Positions 35,582-44,468 of a stretch of 64,000 nt of DNA are shown one piece after another. Both the position numbers and the translations under genes were made by a program. Every line of letters begins with the position of its first letter. Within the stretch, counting starts at the first letter, position 1. The notes beneath the pieces were generated by a model. That model was not told where the DNA came from and ran no database searches. It saw only the letters and a list, made by a program, of their open reading frames with translations. The stretch comes from Microvirga sp. 3-52 (GTDB lineage: Bacteria > Pseudomonadota > Alphaproteobacteria > Rhizobiales > Beijerinckiaceae), in the NCBI RefSeq assembly GCF_018383585.1, contig NZ_JAHAMK010000013.1:46363-110362 (forward strand). Direction: 5' to 3'.

Positions 35582-36796
35582 ATGATGGTGTCCATTCCGA
35601 AAATCCGTGTTCCTCTGAACGTTAATACTATGACTCTTGAGGAGATCGATGCTGCAAAAGCCGTTCTTGACTCTGGGTTCCTGACCATGGGGGGGCGCTG
35701 CCGGGAGTTCGAGGCAGAATTCGCGAAATATATTGGCGTAAAGCATGCCATCATGGTCAATTCAGGCTCGTCGGCCAACCTTCTGGCTACTTTTACGCTC
35801 GCTAATCCGCTGTGCCCGCTTGACAACGGTCGTCGTCGGATTGAGGCCGGCTCTGAAGTTATTGTGCCGGCCCTCACTTGGTCCACAACCGTATGGCCAT
35901 TTATCCAAGCCGGCGCAATCCCCGTATTTGTTGATTGCGATCCCCTAACGCTTCAGATGCAACCCGAAGCGATCGAGGCCGCAATAACGCCGCGGACCTC
36001 CGCGATTGCGATTGTTCACGTTCTGGGCGGTGCCGTTGATGTTCCAGCGGTGCGGCGCATCGCGGATCAGCATGGGCTTTGGCTATTTGAAGATACTTGT
36101 GAATCCCTCGGGGTTCTCTGGGACAATCAGCAGGTTGGTTCATTCGGCCATCTGGCGAGCTTCAGCTTCTATTTCGCTCATCACATCACGACAATCGAAG
36201 GTGGAATGGTTGTGACAGATGATGACGCATTGGCGGATTTAATGCGGGCGGTGAGGGCCCATGGCTGGGTGAGGCACATGGAAAGCGCGGACACCTATGC
36301 TGCTGCCAATCCAGACATCGACCCTCGGTTTCTGTTTATTACGACTGGATTCAATCTGCGTCCCACTGAGATTAATGCCGCTATCGGCTTGGTGCAGCTC
36401 ACGAAACTTGACGGATTCAATGAAAGCCGCCGCAGAATCGCGCGGAAGCTCGATGATGGGTTGGCGTCACTGCGTGCTCAAGGCGCCGTCTTGCCGATGG
36501 TATTTGATCAACGCTGTCATCCTGCTCCATTCGGCTACCCAGTCCTGTGCCGGTCGCCCGAGGAGCGAAATGGCTTGCAACAATACCTCGAAGCTCGTGG
36601 CATCGAGACCCGCCCAGTCATCTGTGGCAATCTCGCACGTCAGCCAGCGCTGCGCCATTTCGAGCATCAGGTCTCTGGTGATCTAAGTGGGGCCAACAGG
36701 GTAATGGACTGTGGGCTTTATTGGGGTACCCATCCGATGATGGGTGAAGAAGATATTCAATTCATTTTGGAAAGTGTTGGGGAGTACTTCGCATGA
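35582..36796 (+). CDS. DegT-family PLP enzyme with His in place of Lys: ColD-like GDP-4-keto-6-deoxyhexose 3-dehydratase
   Basis: A 404-residue fold-type I PLP protein of the DegT/DnrJ/EryC1 family. Motifs: [34 protein letters not shown] and [14 protein letters not shown]. The PLP-site strand is [19 protein letters not shown]. The position that is the Schiff-base lysine in aminotransferases is His200. This substitution is the known signature of ColD and of the CDP-sugar E1 dehydratase, which remove the C3 hydroxyl instead of transaminating. Directly followed by gmd, whose product GDP-4-keto-6-deoxymannose is the ColD substrate. Predicted product: GDP-4-keto-3,6-dideoxymannose. First gene of a six-gene overlapping operon. 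Confidence 0.85.
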   Translation: MMVSIPKIRVPLNVNTMTLEEIDAAKAVLDSGFLTMGGRCREFEAEFAKYIGVKHAIMVNSGSSANLLATFTLANPLCPLDNGRRRIEAGSEVIVPALTWSTTVWPFIQAGAIPVFVDCDPLTLQMQPEAIEAAITPRTSAIAIVHVLGGAVDVPAVRRIADQHGLWLFEDTCESLGVLWDNQQVGSFGHLASFSFYFAHHITTIEGGMVVTDDDALADLMRAVRAHGWVRHMESADTYAAANPDIDPRFLFITTGFNLRPTEINAAIGLVQLTKLDGFNESRRRIARKLDDGLASLRAQGAVLPMVFDQRCHPAPFGYPVLCRSPEERNGLQQYLEARGIETRPVICGNLARQPALRHFEHQVSGDLSGANRVMDCGLYWGTHPMMGEEDIQFILESVGEYFA

Positions 36797-37797
36797 AGCG
36801 TGCGTTGATCACAGGCATAACTGGCCAAGATGGTTCGTATTTGACAGAGCTGTTGCTTGAGAAAGGATACGAGGTTCACGGAATTATCCGTAGGTCATCT
36901 TCCTTCAACACGGGGCGTATCATCCATCTTTTCAAGGATATTCACGATTCGGACGCTCGTGTCATCCTTCACTACGGTGAGTTGACGGATGGGAGCCGCC
37001 TTGAGAAGCTTATCGAGCAGATTCAGCCCCAAGAGGTCTACAATCTAGGGGCGCAAAGTCACGTGCGGGTATCCTTCGATGAGCCCGTCTACACTGCAGA
37101 TGTTGTAGGTTTGGGTACCCTGCGGATGCTGGAGGCAATCCGCAATATCGGTGCAACTCAGCAGATACGGTTCTATCAAGCCTCGAGTTCCGAAATGTAC
37201 GGTGAGGTGGCCGAGGTGCCTCAACGTGAAACCACTCCGTTTCACCCGCGGTCGCCTTACGCTTGTGCAAAGGTTTATAGCTACTGGCAGGTTCTCAACT
37301 ACCGTGAAGCTTATGGCATGCATGCTTCCAACGGGATTCTCTTTAACCACGAGAGCCCTCGTCGCGGCGAAACCTTCGTCACGCGTAAGATCACGCGTGG
37401 TTTGGCTCGCATCTTGTCTGGAAAAGATAAAAAACTCTATATGGGTAATCTCGATGCAAAGCGTGACTGGGGTTTTGCAAAGGATTATGTCGAAGCCATG
37501 TGGCTGATGCTGCAGCAGGATCAATCGGACGACTACGTGATTGCGACGGGTGAAACCTGGACGGTCAAAGATTTTCTCTCGCGCGCATTTGGCCGCGTTG
37601 GCCTAAACTGGGAGGAGTTCGTCGAATTTGATCCCCGCTACCTGCGTCCGTCCGAGGTTGATCTGCTGATTGGCGATCCCAGCAAAGCAAAGCAGCAACT
37701 CGGTTGGGCGCCCAAAACCTCTTTCGATGATCTCGTCAAGATCATGGTCGATGCAGACCTCGAAGAAGAAAATCAACTTCACCGGATCGTCCAATGA
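36793..37797 (+). CDS. gmd: GDP-mannose 4,6-dehydratase
   Basis: A 334-residue extended SDR enzyme converting GDP-mannose to GDP-4-keto-6-deoxymannose. The NADP motif [21 protein letters not shown] is near residue 5. [13 protein letters not shown] follows, then [13 protein letters not shown] with the catalytic Ser/Glu, and [19 protein letters not shown] with the Yxxx[18 protein letters not shown] and [21 protein letters not shown] are strong Gmd signatures. ATGA overlap (4 bp) with the ColD-like gene and with the next epimerase gene shows tight coupling. GDP-mannose would come from ManC at 51899-53320. Confidence 0.96.
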   Translation: MKRALITGITGQDGSYLTELLLEKGYEVHGIIRRSSSFNTGRIIHLFKDIHDSDARVILHYGELTDGSRLEKLIEQIQPQEVYNLGAQSHVRVSFDEPVYTADVVGLGTLRMLEAIRNIGATQQIRFYQASSSEMYGEVAEVPQRETTPFHPRSPYACAKVYSYWQVLNYREAYGMHASNGILFNHESPRRGETFVTRKITRGLARILSGKDKKLYMGNLDAKRDWGFAKDYVEAMWLMLQQDQSDDYVIATGETWTVKDFLSRAFGRVGLNWEEFVEFDPRYLRPSEVDLLIGDPSKAKQQLGWAPKTSFDDLVKIMVDADLEEENQLHRIVQ

Positions 37798-38843
37798 TTT
37801 ACCGCAGCGCTGTTGGAGCAGCGGATTTTCATCCCGACACCCGAACTTTCTTTGCCGAACGTCGGGTCCTCGTTCTAGGTGGTTCTGGCTTCGTGGGCAG
37901 CCACGTCGTCGAGCAGTTGCTTGCGCTTGGCAGCCAGCCAATAGTGCTCACACGCTCCTCTTCCGCGCCATTCCTATCTCACTTGCAAGGAGAAGTAGAA
38001 CTCGTCGTTGGCGACCTCGCTGTACAGGATGATGCTTTGAGGGCCACACGGCGGGCCTCGGTTGTCATGAACCTTGCAGCAAGTGTTGCCGGCATTGGAT
38101 GGAATGCCGCGCATCCAGCGTCAATGTTCATGGACAACATGACACTGTTTTTCTCGTCACTGCGCGCTGCCGCCGAAGCCCGTGTGGATCGTTACCTAGT
38201 GACGAGTTCTGCTTGCGTCTACCCGCGCCACTGTTCAATCCCAACGCCAGAGACGGAAGGATTCAGAGACGAGCCCGAGCCGACGAACGCGGGCTACGGA
38301 TGGGCGAAGCGCATGGAAGAGTTCCTTGGTAGGGCGGCTGCCCAGGAATATGGACTTTCTATTGCTGTAGCCAGACCGTACAATTGCTACGGTCCGCGGG
38401 ACAACTTCGGGGCCGAGACATCCCATGTCATCCCGGCCCTAATTCGTAAGGCCCTAGAGGCCACTGGAGATCGATTTCCCGTTTGGGGAGATGGATCTCA
38501 TTCCCGCAGCTTTTTGTACGTCGATGATTTTGCCCGAGGTCTCATAGAGGTCGCGGCACGGCACGCTGAAGCCGATCCTGTTAATATCGGTGCAGCAAGC
38601 GAAGTCACAATTAGGGACACTGCTGAAGCGATCGCCACGCACGTCTCGACAGTCTTGAAGCGGACGGTCCGCCCTGAATTTGATCCTGCGGGTATCACAG
38701 GTCAACCGCGGCGCTCGTGCGACACATCGAAAGCACGAGCTATCCTCAACTACGAAGCGAAGGTTTCCCTAGACGATGGCCTGCGCCGTACAATCGAATG
38801 GTACACTACCAATGCACATCACTCTTTGCATTCTGACCCGTAA
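37794..38843 (+). CDS. NAD(P)-dependent epimerase/reductase, GDP-fucose/colitose synthase-like
   Basis: A 349-residue extended SDR. After a 20-residue extension comes [37 protein letters not shown] and [17 protein letters not shown] carry the catalytic Ser and Cys. [20 protein letters not shown] carries Tyr and Lys. The Ser-x-Cys pair is used for C3/C5 epimerisation in GDP-fucose synthase and GDP-mannose 3,5-epimerase. Placed after Gmd and the ColD-like enzyme, it is the candidate for C5 epimerisation and C4 reduction to a GDP-3,6-dideoxyhexose such as GDP-colitose. A GDP-mannose epimerase role cannot be excluded. Confidence 0.8.
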   Translation: MIYRSAVGAADFHPDTRTFFAERRVLVLGGSGFVGSHVVEQLLALGSQPIVLTRSSSAPFLSHLQGEVELVVGDLAVQDDALRATRRASVVMNLAASVAGIGWNAAHPASMFMDNMTLFFSSLRAAAEARVDRYLVTSSACVYPRHCSIPTPETEGFRDEPEPTNAGYGWAKRMEEFLGRAAAQEYGLSIAVARPYNCYGPRDNFGAETSHVIPALIRKALEATGDRFPVWGDGSHSRSFLYVDDFARGLIEVAARHAEADPVNIGAASEVTIRDTAEAIATHVSTVLKRTVRPEFDPAGITGQPRRSCDTSKARAILNYEAKVSLDDGLRRTIEWYTTNAHHSLHSDP

Positions 38844-39507
38844 CGAGCGTCCCTGCGTCGAAATCGTCTTTCCGCAGCTCCCAAAGCCCGGACCAGAAAG
38901 CGGCTTTGACGCAATCGTCGTAATTGATGGAGGATCAACAGACGGCACGAAGGAGTACTTTGAGGAGCGCGGTATCCCTGTCCTCGGCCAGAGCCGCCGT
39001 GGGCGTGGACACGCTTTTCAAATTGCCTTTGATGAGGTTGATAGCGACGCATATATCTTCTTCTCGCCAGACGGGAATGAAGATCCTAAGGATCTACCGA
39101 AGTTCCGCCCCCTGCTTGAGCAAGGTTTTGACCTCGTGATTGCATCACGTATGATGGCCGGCGCAAAGAACGAGGAGGATGACCAATTCCTTAAGTTACG
39201 TAAGTGGGCCAATAACGCGTTCAACATCGGCGCGAATCTGTGTTTCCGCCGAAAAGGTACTTTCGTCACTGATTCAATAAACGGGTATCGGGCCATCACA
39301 CGAGAGGCGGCAAGAACTCTTGCGTTGGATGCTCCCGATTATACGATTGAATATCAAATGACGATGAGAGCGTTCAAGCACAAGCTTTCAATCGCAGAGT
39401 TTCCGACCATCGAATATCCCCGCGTTGCGGGCGACACTCAAGCTCAGAGTATCCCTACAGGGGTCCGTTTCATTAAAGCATTTTGGCATGAATTGCGCGG
39501 AGCATGA
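38812..39507 (+). CDS. GT2 family glycosyltransferase (DPM1/GtrB-like)
   Basis: A 231-residue GT-A enzyme. It begins [20 protein letters not shown] and has AIVVIDGGSTDGTKEYF near 36. The DxD-type region is AYIFFSPDGNEDPKDLPKF near 80, then FDLVIASRMMAGA. The pattern is that of polyprenyl-phosphate sugar synthases (DPM1/GtrB), which load a sugar on the lipid carrier, but no membrane helices are present. ATG 38812 lies 31 bp inside the preceding gene; an upstream in-frame ATG at 38776 would add 12 residues. Confidence 0.85.
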   Translation: MHITLCILTRNERPCVEIVFPQLPKPGPESGFDAIVVIDGGSTDGTKEYFEERGIPVLGQSRRGRGHAFQIAFDEVDSDAYIFFSPDGNEDPKDLPKFRPLLEQGFDLVIASRMMAGAKNEEDDQFLKLRKWANNAFNIGANLCFRRKGTFVTDSINGYRAITREAARTLALDAPDYTIEYQMTMRAFKHKLSIAEFPTIEYPRVAGDTQAQSIPTGVRFIKAFWHELRGA

Positions 39508-40520
39508 GCCTTATGATGCTTTCCAAGGTCTATTCCAGGCTTGCTGGGTTGGCCGCTGCCGTCAATGTAGACCGACGTCTCGGTTCAATAGCGAAAGTGG
39601 TAGTATCTTGCGGACTTGTCTTTGCACTCGTGTGGCGTTTCCGTCATGACTTGCCGTCTCTGAAGGCCATTGATCCCACTGCTTTGGTCATTGCGATTGG
39701 CCTATTGTTTCTTCAACCGATACTCATCGGCGCTCGTTGGTGCCTGCTCCTTCGTCAGTACGAAAGCAACTCCAAGTTCCTCTCTCTCACAGGCGTAACC
39801 TGGTTTGCTGTTTTCGCGAACCAGTTTCTGCCCGCAGGTGTGGGCGGCGACGCCGTGCGGATTTACTATGCGCGCCACCTCGGAAACCGCCTGGGCGCTG
39901 CGACTGCCAGCGTTCTGATGGACAGGATTATGGCGCTAGTTGCTCTCGTGCTCATGGTCATCGCGCTTACGCCTTTCCTACCCGAGGCGATCGATCGTCG
40001 ATTGATCTTGGCGCTTGGCACGCTCTGCGCCATATGTGCAATCATCGTTACGGCGGTTTATGTCTGTGTTCATCGCTCGTGGACAGGATCACTACGATCT
40101 CCTCTTGTTCAACGACTTCTCACCCTGACTCATTACGTAATGCGGACATTGTCCTATCCAGGACAATCGGTACTCGCACTAGGTATTTCAATCATCATTC
40201 ATTTGTTGTCTTTCGTTGCTTTCACCATGATTGCACGCAGCATTGGTATTCAAGCCGATGCCGAGGCGTTGCTGGCGATCACCGCATTACTTACATTTAT
40301 TCAGGTAATTCCAATTTCTATAGGTGGTTGGGGGGTCCGAGAGGTAGCGGCAGTTAGTCTACTCAGCTTGGTGGGTGTGGAAGCCGGTTCGGCGCTCCTC
40401 GCCTCCTTATTGCTTGGGCTTGCCTATGCAGTCGCCAGTCTGCCAGGCATTATCATTTGGGGATTTATAAAGATTCGGCCAAATCAATCTACAGGCCACG
40501 GCAATGCGCCTGCTCGTTGA
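39504..40520 (+). CDS. Flippase-like membrane protein (LPG synthase TM domain, UPF0104 family)
   Basis: A 338-residue integral membrane protein with about eight transmembrane segments. Characteristic strings are FANQFLPAGVGGDAVRIYYA near residue 110, ATASVLMDRIMALVALVLM and the C-terminal FIQVIPISIGGWGVREVAAV. These define the lysylphosphatidylglycerol-synthetase transmembrane (UPF0104) family, found beside polyprenyl-phosphate sugar glycosyltransferases. A role in moving or handling a lipid-linked sugar is likely but unproven. ATGA overlap with the preceding gene and 17-bp overlap with the following one. Confidence 0.88.
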   Translation: MSLMMLSKVYSRLAGLAAAVNVDRRLGSIAKVVVSCGLVFALVWRFRHDLPSLKAIDPTALVIAIGLLFLQPILIGARWCLLLRQYESNSKFLSLTGVTWFAVFANQFLPAGVGGDAVRIYYARHLGNRLGAATASVLMDRIMALVALVLMVIALTPFLPEAIDRRLILALGTLCAICAIIVTAVYVCVHRSWTGSLRSPLVQRLLTLTHYVMRTLSYPGQSVLALGISIIIHLLSFVAFTMIARSIGIQADAEALLAITALLTFIQVIPISIGGWGVREVAAVSLLSLVGVEAGSALLASLLLGLAYAVASLPGIIIWGFIKIRPNQSTGHGNAPAR

Positions 40521-41571
40521 CATTACAGCTCATGGTTGGGGACATTTGTCTCAAAGTGCTCCCATCATGACTACACTGCATGAATATTATCCAGGCATTG
40601 AACTCGTAGTTCGCTCCGGCTTACCTTCCGCATTGATTGGGCAAAGATTTCCTGGCATCATAAAGCATCATTACAGCGACGCTGAATTCGGGCTTGTAAT
40701 GGAAGGCCCGTTCAATGTTGATAGGGCAGCCACTCTACATCGATATGAAGCGATACACGCAAGACTTAATCGCAGTATCGATGACTTAGCAAGTGTTATT
40801 GCTGAAGAGCGTTGTGACGCGGTCTTCACAAATATTGGATATATTGCAATCGCGGCTGCCGAACGTGCCTCTGTACCATCGATTGCGTGCTCGTCACTGA
40901 ATTGGAGTGATATTTTCTCGACGTATTGCGGGCACCTGCCAGGCGCGATTCCTATCATTGAAGGTATGGACACTGCCTACAGCAAGGCAAGCTTATTCAT
41001 CCGACTTGTGCCAGGCATGCCTATGGACAAGTTCATGACCCATTCCATCACTCGGCCGATTGCAAATGTTGGTAAGAACAAGCGAGCCCTGCTTGTCGAG
41101 GTATTGGGTTTAAAGAATGCCTCAACAATAGTCCTGTGTTCTTTTGGCGGAATGCTACCGCCAGCGCCACCGCCGTTCGTATACAATCGGGATGGGCTCA
41201 TAGTTATTGGGCCGCAGGCTTGGTCAGAGCATGGAGTGATCCCGGTGGATGATCTACCTATTCCCTATGCAGATGTACTTGCTTCGGTGGATGCAGTCGT
41301 TACTAAGCCAGGGTATGGCATCGTGTCCGAACTTGGTTGCACGGCGACACCTGCAATCATGGTCTCTCGGGGTGACTGGCCTGAGGAGCCATACCTCTTG
41401 CACTGGCTAGCACGGCACGGGCGCTATGTATCCGTAAAAGATATCAGGATGCTTTCCGCCACGTTTGTTAAAGATTGGCTCATTGAGAGCAGCAGTAGAC
41501 CCATCGTTGTTGCTCAGAATGGCGGTGAGCAAGAAATTGCTAAACAGATGTCTCAATGCTTCTTTGCTTGA
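40504..41571 (+). CDS. GT-B fold glycosyltransferase (MurG/UGT-like)
   Basis: A 355-residue protein. It opens MRLLVDITAHGWGHLSQSAP, the GHxxQ-type N-terminal loop of GT-B glycosyltransferases and of L-arabinokinase N-domains. TNIGYIAIAAAERASVPSIA follows near 110. The nucleotide-sugar site VDAVVTKPGYGIVSELGC is near 262, with KPGYGxxxE typical of MurG/UGT enzymes. Probably transfers the deoxy sugar made by the operon or another activated sugar to the chain. Start overlaps the flippase-like gene by 17 bp. GC is lower than the genes at the start of the operon. Confidence 0.78.
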   Translation: MRLLVDITAHGWGHLSQSAPIMTTLHEYYPGIELVVRSGLPSALIGQRFPGIIKHHYSDAEFGLVMEGPFNVDRAATLHRYEAIHARLNRSIDDLASVIAEERCDAVFTNIGYIAIAAAERASVPSIACSSLNWSDIFSTYCGHLPGAIPIIEGMDTAYSKASLFIRLVPGMPMDKFMTHSITRPIANVGKNKRALLVEVLGLKNASTIVLCSFGGMLPPAPPPFVYNRDGLIVIGPQAWSEHGVIPVDDLPIPYADVLASVDAVVTKPGYGIVSELGCTATPAIMVSRGDWPEEPYLLHWLARHGRYVSVKDIRMLSATFVKDWLIESSSRPIVVAQNGGEQEIAKQMSQCFFA

Positions 41572-41624
41572 CACAATCCTAAAGAGTTAAAAGAATTCCT
41601 AATCAAATTTAACTTTGGCGCTTA

Positions 41625-41701
41625 TATTTTACGACGTAGCAGTTTGTTTCAATCCACGCCCTCGGGAGAGAGGGCGCCCTATATATATTACGACATAGCA
41701 G
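41625..41701. repeat. Isolated CRISPR type I-C-like repeat flanked by 18-bp direct repeats
   Basis: GTTTCAATCCACGCCC (from 41646) equals the 5' half of common type I-C CRISPR repeats. It is followed by a hairpin, CGCCCTC and GAGGGCG (41657-41663, 41670-41676), giving a 32-nt repeat-like unit at 41646-41677. It lies between TATTTTACGACGTAGCAG (41625-41642) and TATATTACGACATAGCAG (41684-41701), which match at 16 of 18 bases. Only one unit is present and no cas gene is in the window, so it is an orphan relic or a chance hairpin acting as terminator for the upstream operon. Confidence 0.45.
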
Positions 41702-41724
41702 AGTTAAGCCTAAAGGGAAGGAAA

Positions 41725-41742
41725 AGCCGCCTAGAGGCGGCT
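41725..41742 (-). terminator. Rho-independent terminator
   Basis: On the minus strand, AGCCGCC and GGCGGCT form a perfect 7-bp stem with a 4-nt loop, followed by a TTTTCCTTCCC tract. It lies 3 bp after the stop of the minus-strand FkbM gene (41746). Confidence 0.8.
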
Positions 41743-41745
41743 GGA

Positions 41746-42474
41746 TTAAGCTGCTGCGTGGAAATCCATCCACTGATTGAGCATGAAATCGTTTTCCACG
41801 CTGATCTGCCTAGCCTGAAGATAGAGGTAGGCGGCGCTCTCGAAATCCAGCCAACGACCGGGCGTCTCTTCACCGAAGGGGCCGCTGGAATGGATCGTAA
41901 ATTTCCACTCTGGTAGCGCCTCCCCTTCAAGGGCCTCGGCTGGGCACTTAAACCACCAGTAATTAGCCTGATTGACGACCTTGAAGCGGTTGTATCCCAT
42001 GTCTCTGAGATAGGTCAGATAAGAGATATCGTGTGCTTCGACCGATACGAAACGCGGGCGCTCCGTTGTTCGGCTCATCTGCATCAAAGCATCGCGGTCA
42101 GCTTTCTCAATGTCAATTTTCGCGTAGTACGGAACGCCATATTCGCGGAACAGGTCGGTGATGGTTACGGCTTGAGCCTGAACCTCCTGCACCTCAACTC
42201 CGTCACGGGTCGCGATGTCCTTATAGATAGAACTCCAATCCGTGTGACCAGGATTAACGTAGAGTGTTACGGTGCCCTGCCGATCGGCAATTGCCTTCTG
42301 CACAATGGTCAATTGGCCTGCGGCAATCGGCTCGGCAAACCTCTGCTTCCCGGCTTCCACAAGTTCGGGATTGGCTTCAACGGCAACGACGTTGAAGCCC
42401 TTGGCGAGATAAAATTCCGTATCATCGCCGTTGTGCATCCCAATATCAAATATCAACCTGCGGGCGCCCTGCAA
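41746..42474 (-). CDS. FkbM family methyltransferase (third copy)
   Basis: A 242-residue SAM-dependent methyltransferase. RLIFDIGMHNGDDTEFYLAKG is at residues 6-26, motif II VVAVEANPELVEAGKQRF follows, and YYAKIDIEKADRDALMQM corresponds to the FkbM KID-E-G motif, here with EKAD instead of EGGE. The C-terminal extension has WWFKCPAEALEGEALPEW. This subfamily occurs in polysaccharide loci of alphaproteobacteria. It is convergent with the deoxysugar operon and ends in its own terminator, so it is a single-gene unit. Substrate unknown; sugar O-methylation likely. Confidence 0.85.
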   Translation of the reverse strand: MQGARRLIFDIGMHNGDDTEFYLAKGFNVVAVEANPELVEAGKQRFAEPIAAGQLTIVQKAIADRQGTVTLYVNPGHTDWSSIYKDIATRDGVEVQEVQAQAVTITDLFREYGVPYYAKIDIEKADRDALMQMSRTTERPRFVSVEAHDISYLTYLRDMGYNRFKVVNQANYWWFKCPAEALEGEALPEWKFTIHSSGPFGEETPGRWLDFESAAYLYLQARQISVENDFMLNQWMDFHAAA

Positions 42475-42555
42475 GATATGCCTCCCGAAAGGGGCTAAGC
42501 TATTGGCCAGCCCCCTTCACGTCAAGCAACCTTCTTACTGTCTCTAGCAGGGCTA

Positions 42556-43013
42556 GAGCAGTTTGGGGTCGAATGGAATCGGGAGATCTGACTCGACGGT
42601 GGTCAGGGGCATGAGCACAGAGGCTCGCCATGACCTCACCGTTATCTCAGGATCTGCTGCGCTCCCTCGTGGACGCCAAGTCCGGCATCACGCTGGCCGA
42701 TATCCAGGGTGAGCTGCGGGCCCGTGGGATCGAGGTACAGGCGCTCTCGACCATTCACCTGATGCTCAAGCGCATCGATCTGATGCACAAAAAAGACGCT
42801 CCGGGCGGCCGAGCAGGATCCACCGGACGTAGCCCAGGAGCGCCGCCGCTTTCGCGTGTGGCAGCGCTTCATGGATGCGAGCCGCTTCGTCTTCCTCGAC
42901 GAGACTGGCACAGCCACCAACAATCGGAAAGCAACTCGATGAGTTCTCGCCCGAGGAGTGCCGGAACTATCTCAAGAACAGCGGATATGAGCCTGTCTAA
43001 CTTAAAACTGCTC
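42556..43013 (+). mobile_element. IS630-family deletion derivative (miniature element)
   Basis: A 458-bp element bounded by a perfect 12-bp inverted repeat, CTAGAGCAGTTT (42553-42564 and complement 43005-43016). TA on each side fits the IS630 target duplication. Inside are the transposase N-terminal helix-turn-helix, the first catalytic Asp and then directly the C-terminal tail, so the central catalytic region is deleted. Non-autonomous. Confidence 0.85.
42630..42996 (+). pseudogene. Internally deleted IS630 transposase
   Basis: OrfA begins MTSPLSQDLLRSLVDAKSG with ITLADIQGELRARGIEVQAL, the IS630 DNA-binding region. It reaches an A6G run (HKKDAPGG at about 42786), where the +1 frame continues KKTLRAAEQ and FVFLDETGTATNN, the first Asp of the DDE core. 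It then jumps to LDEFSPEECRNYLKNSGYEP, the C-terminus. The second Asp and the Glu region are missing. It lies between the FkbM gene and a GT4 gene. Confidence 0.8.
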
Positions 43014-43175
43014 TAGCGGATCCCGAGTGCAGCCATCCCAATCTCCCTCACCATCGCCGTTCTGCGGGCGAACCACGTCAGGTACACTGTCGCAAATCCG
43101 AGACAGCAATTCAGTAAACGGGTACAGGTTTGACGTAGGCCGCTCGAACGGTACCCTTCACAGCACCGAGATCGT

Positions 43176-44399
43176 TCATGCCAAAGCCAGCAGTTCCTTG
43201 ATCCTTGCACCATAGGCTCGTGGTGAGAAAAGCGCGGTTGCGTGGGTTCTGGCCGCTAAACCAAGTGTCCTGCGCAGATCCGGATTAGCTCGCAGTGTCT
43301 TGAGGGCTTCAGCGGCCTGATCAATATTCGCCTCAGCCCAGTGCATGGCTGGATGCTCGTAGGTGTCCTGAGGATCGTGAGCCGGAACGAGCGTGTACTT
43401 CACTGGCACGCCCGTTTCGGGCGTTAGGAAGTCTGTGTTGCCGGACCAGTTCGTTGCAATTACGGGAATGCCGCGCAACATGCCCTCGGCAACGACGAGT
43501 CCAAACCCTTCTGCGCGATGAAGGGATATGATGACATCGGCATCGGCATACAGGGCGTCGATCCCAGCGGAGTCTATCGTATCGCGAATGAAAGTCACGT
43601 TGGGGGCTCCCCCCGCCGCGTCTTCCATGAGCTGGGCAGCCCTTGGGTAGGAAAACGCATTTGCGTATTTCACGATAAGACGCACATTTCGATCATCGCC
43701 AAAGGCCTGCCGAAACGCCCTGATGGCAGCGCAGGGATTTTTGCGCTCAAAGCTTGATGCAATATTGAGGATCACCAGGGCGGTAAACGGGCGCTGATCA
43801 CTCAGTGCTAGCTGCTTCGGCCATTGGGCGGGCGGATTGATCGGATGCGGGAGCACGTGGATAGGCCGATCACCGGCGATCGTGCCGAGTGCGTCCGCCG
43901 CAAACCGGCTTGGGGTCCAGATCTCATGCACGAAGGGAACTCCCAGGCGCCAGTCATGGGGCACCTGAGGTAGTTCCCACACCCAATGAGCAACGATGCG
44001 CTTGTTGCTCACCAGGTCGCGGCCAAGGCGCAGGAGCGCCAGCGGCACGAGCGGTCCTCCCACATGAAGAAAGACCGTTCCAGCCCCTAGGAGATGGCGT
44101 CCGTCATCGAAAGTGAAGTCAGGGTAGTCTTCCTCGTGGAGGAGGGCGCGCGTCAGGTCGATACCATAGACAGGCAATCCCGCCTTCCTGACAGCGTCGT
44201 GGCAGGTCCGCGCGCCTACGCCAAGCCCGGACGCCGCCCGTAATGGACCCACGACAATGATAGGAGTCTCAGGTTTTACGTCTGTTGTTATGCGTGGGGC
44301 GAGCCATGCCGATCCATGGAGCAGTGCGGCACGTCGCATGCTGCGCGGCAGCCGCCGCCAGATATGGAAGTGGGCGAATTTCAGGATCGATCTCCGCAT
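43176..44399 (-). CDS. GT4 family glycosyltransferase
   Basis: A 407-residue GT-B enzyme. The N-terminal domain has ASGLGVGARTCHDAVRKAGL near 55. The C-terminal donor domain has LNIASSFERKNPCAAIRAF near 212 and the EX7E-type motif ISLHRAEGFGLVVAEGMLRG near 290, with VIATNWSGNTDFLTPE next. It transfers a sugar from a nucleotide donor to the polymer or its lipid-linked precursor in the cytoplasm. It follows the ABC-transporter ATPase gene by 69 bp on the same strand and probably belongs to the export operon. Confidence 0.9.
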   Translation of the reverse strand: MRRSILKFAHFHIWRRLPRSMRRAALLHGSAWLAPRITTDVKPETPIIVVGPLRAASGLGVGARTCHDAVRKAGLPVYGIDLTRALLHEEDYPDFTFDDGRHLLGAGTVFLHVGGPLVPLALLRLGRDLVSNKRIVAHWVWELPQVPHDWRLGVPFVHEIWTPSRFAADALGTIAGDRPIHVLPHPINPPAQWPKQLALSDQRPFTALVILNIASSFERKNPCAAIRAFRQAFGDDRNVRLIVKYANAFSYPRAAQLMEDAAGGAPNVTFIRDTIDSAGIDALYADADVIISLHRAEGFGLVVAEGMLRGIPVIATNWSGNTDFLTPETGVPVKYTLVPAHDPQDTYEHPAMHWAEANIDQAAEALKTLRANPDLRRTLGLAARTHATALFSPRAYGARIKELLALA

Positions 44400-44468
44400 C
44401 CATACCCCGCGAGAATTTGAACGGATATTCTGAGGCTAGAACCGATTGCCTCTGGACAGGAACGGCGA

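Noticed and set aside
37794..38843. Calling this gene fcl (GDP-fucose synthase) outright
   Set aside because: The motifs also fit GDP-mannose 3,5-epimerase and ColC-type enzymes, and the ColD-like neighbour argues against a plain fucose pathway.
41646..41677. Calling a CRISPR array
   Set aside because: Only one repeat-like unit, no spacer-repeat periodicity and no cas genes; reported only as an orphan repeat.
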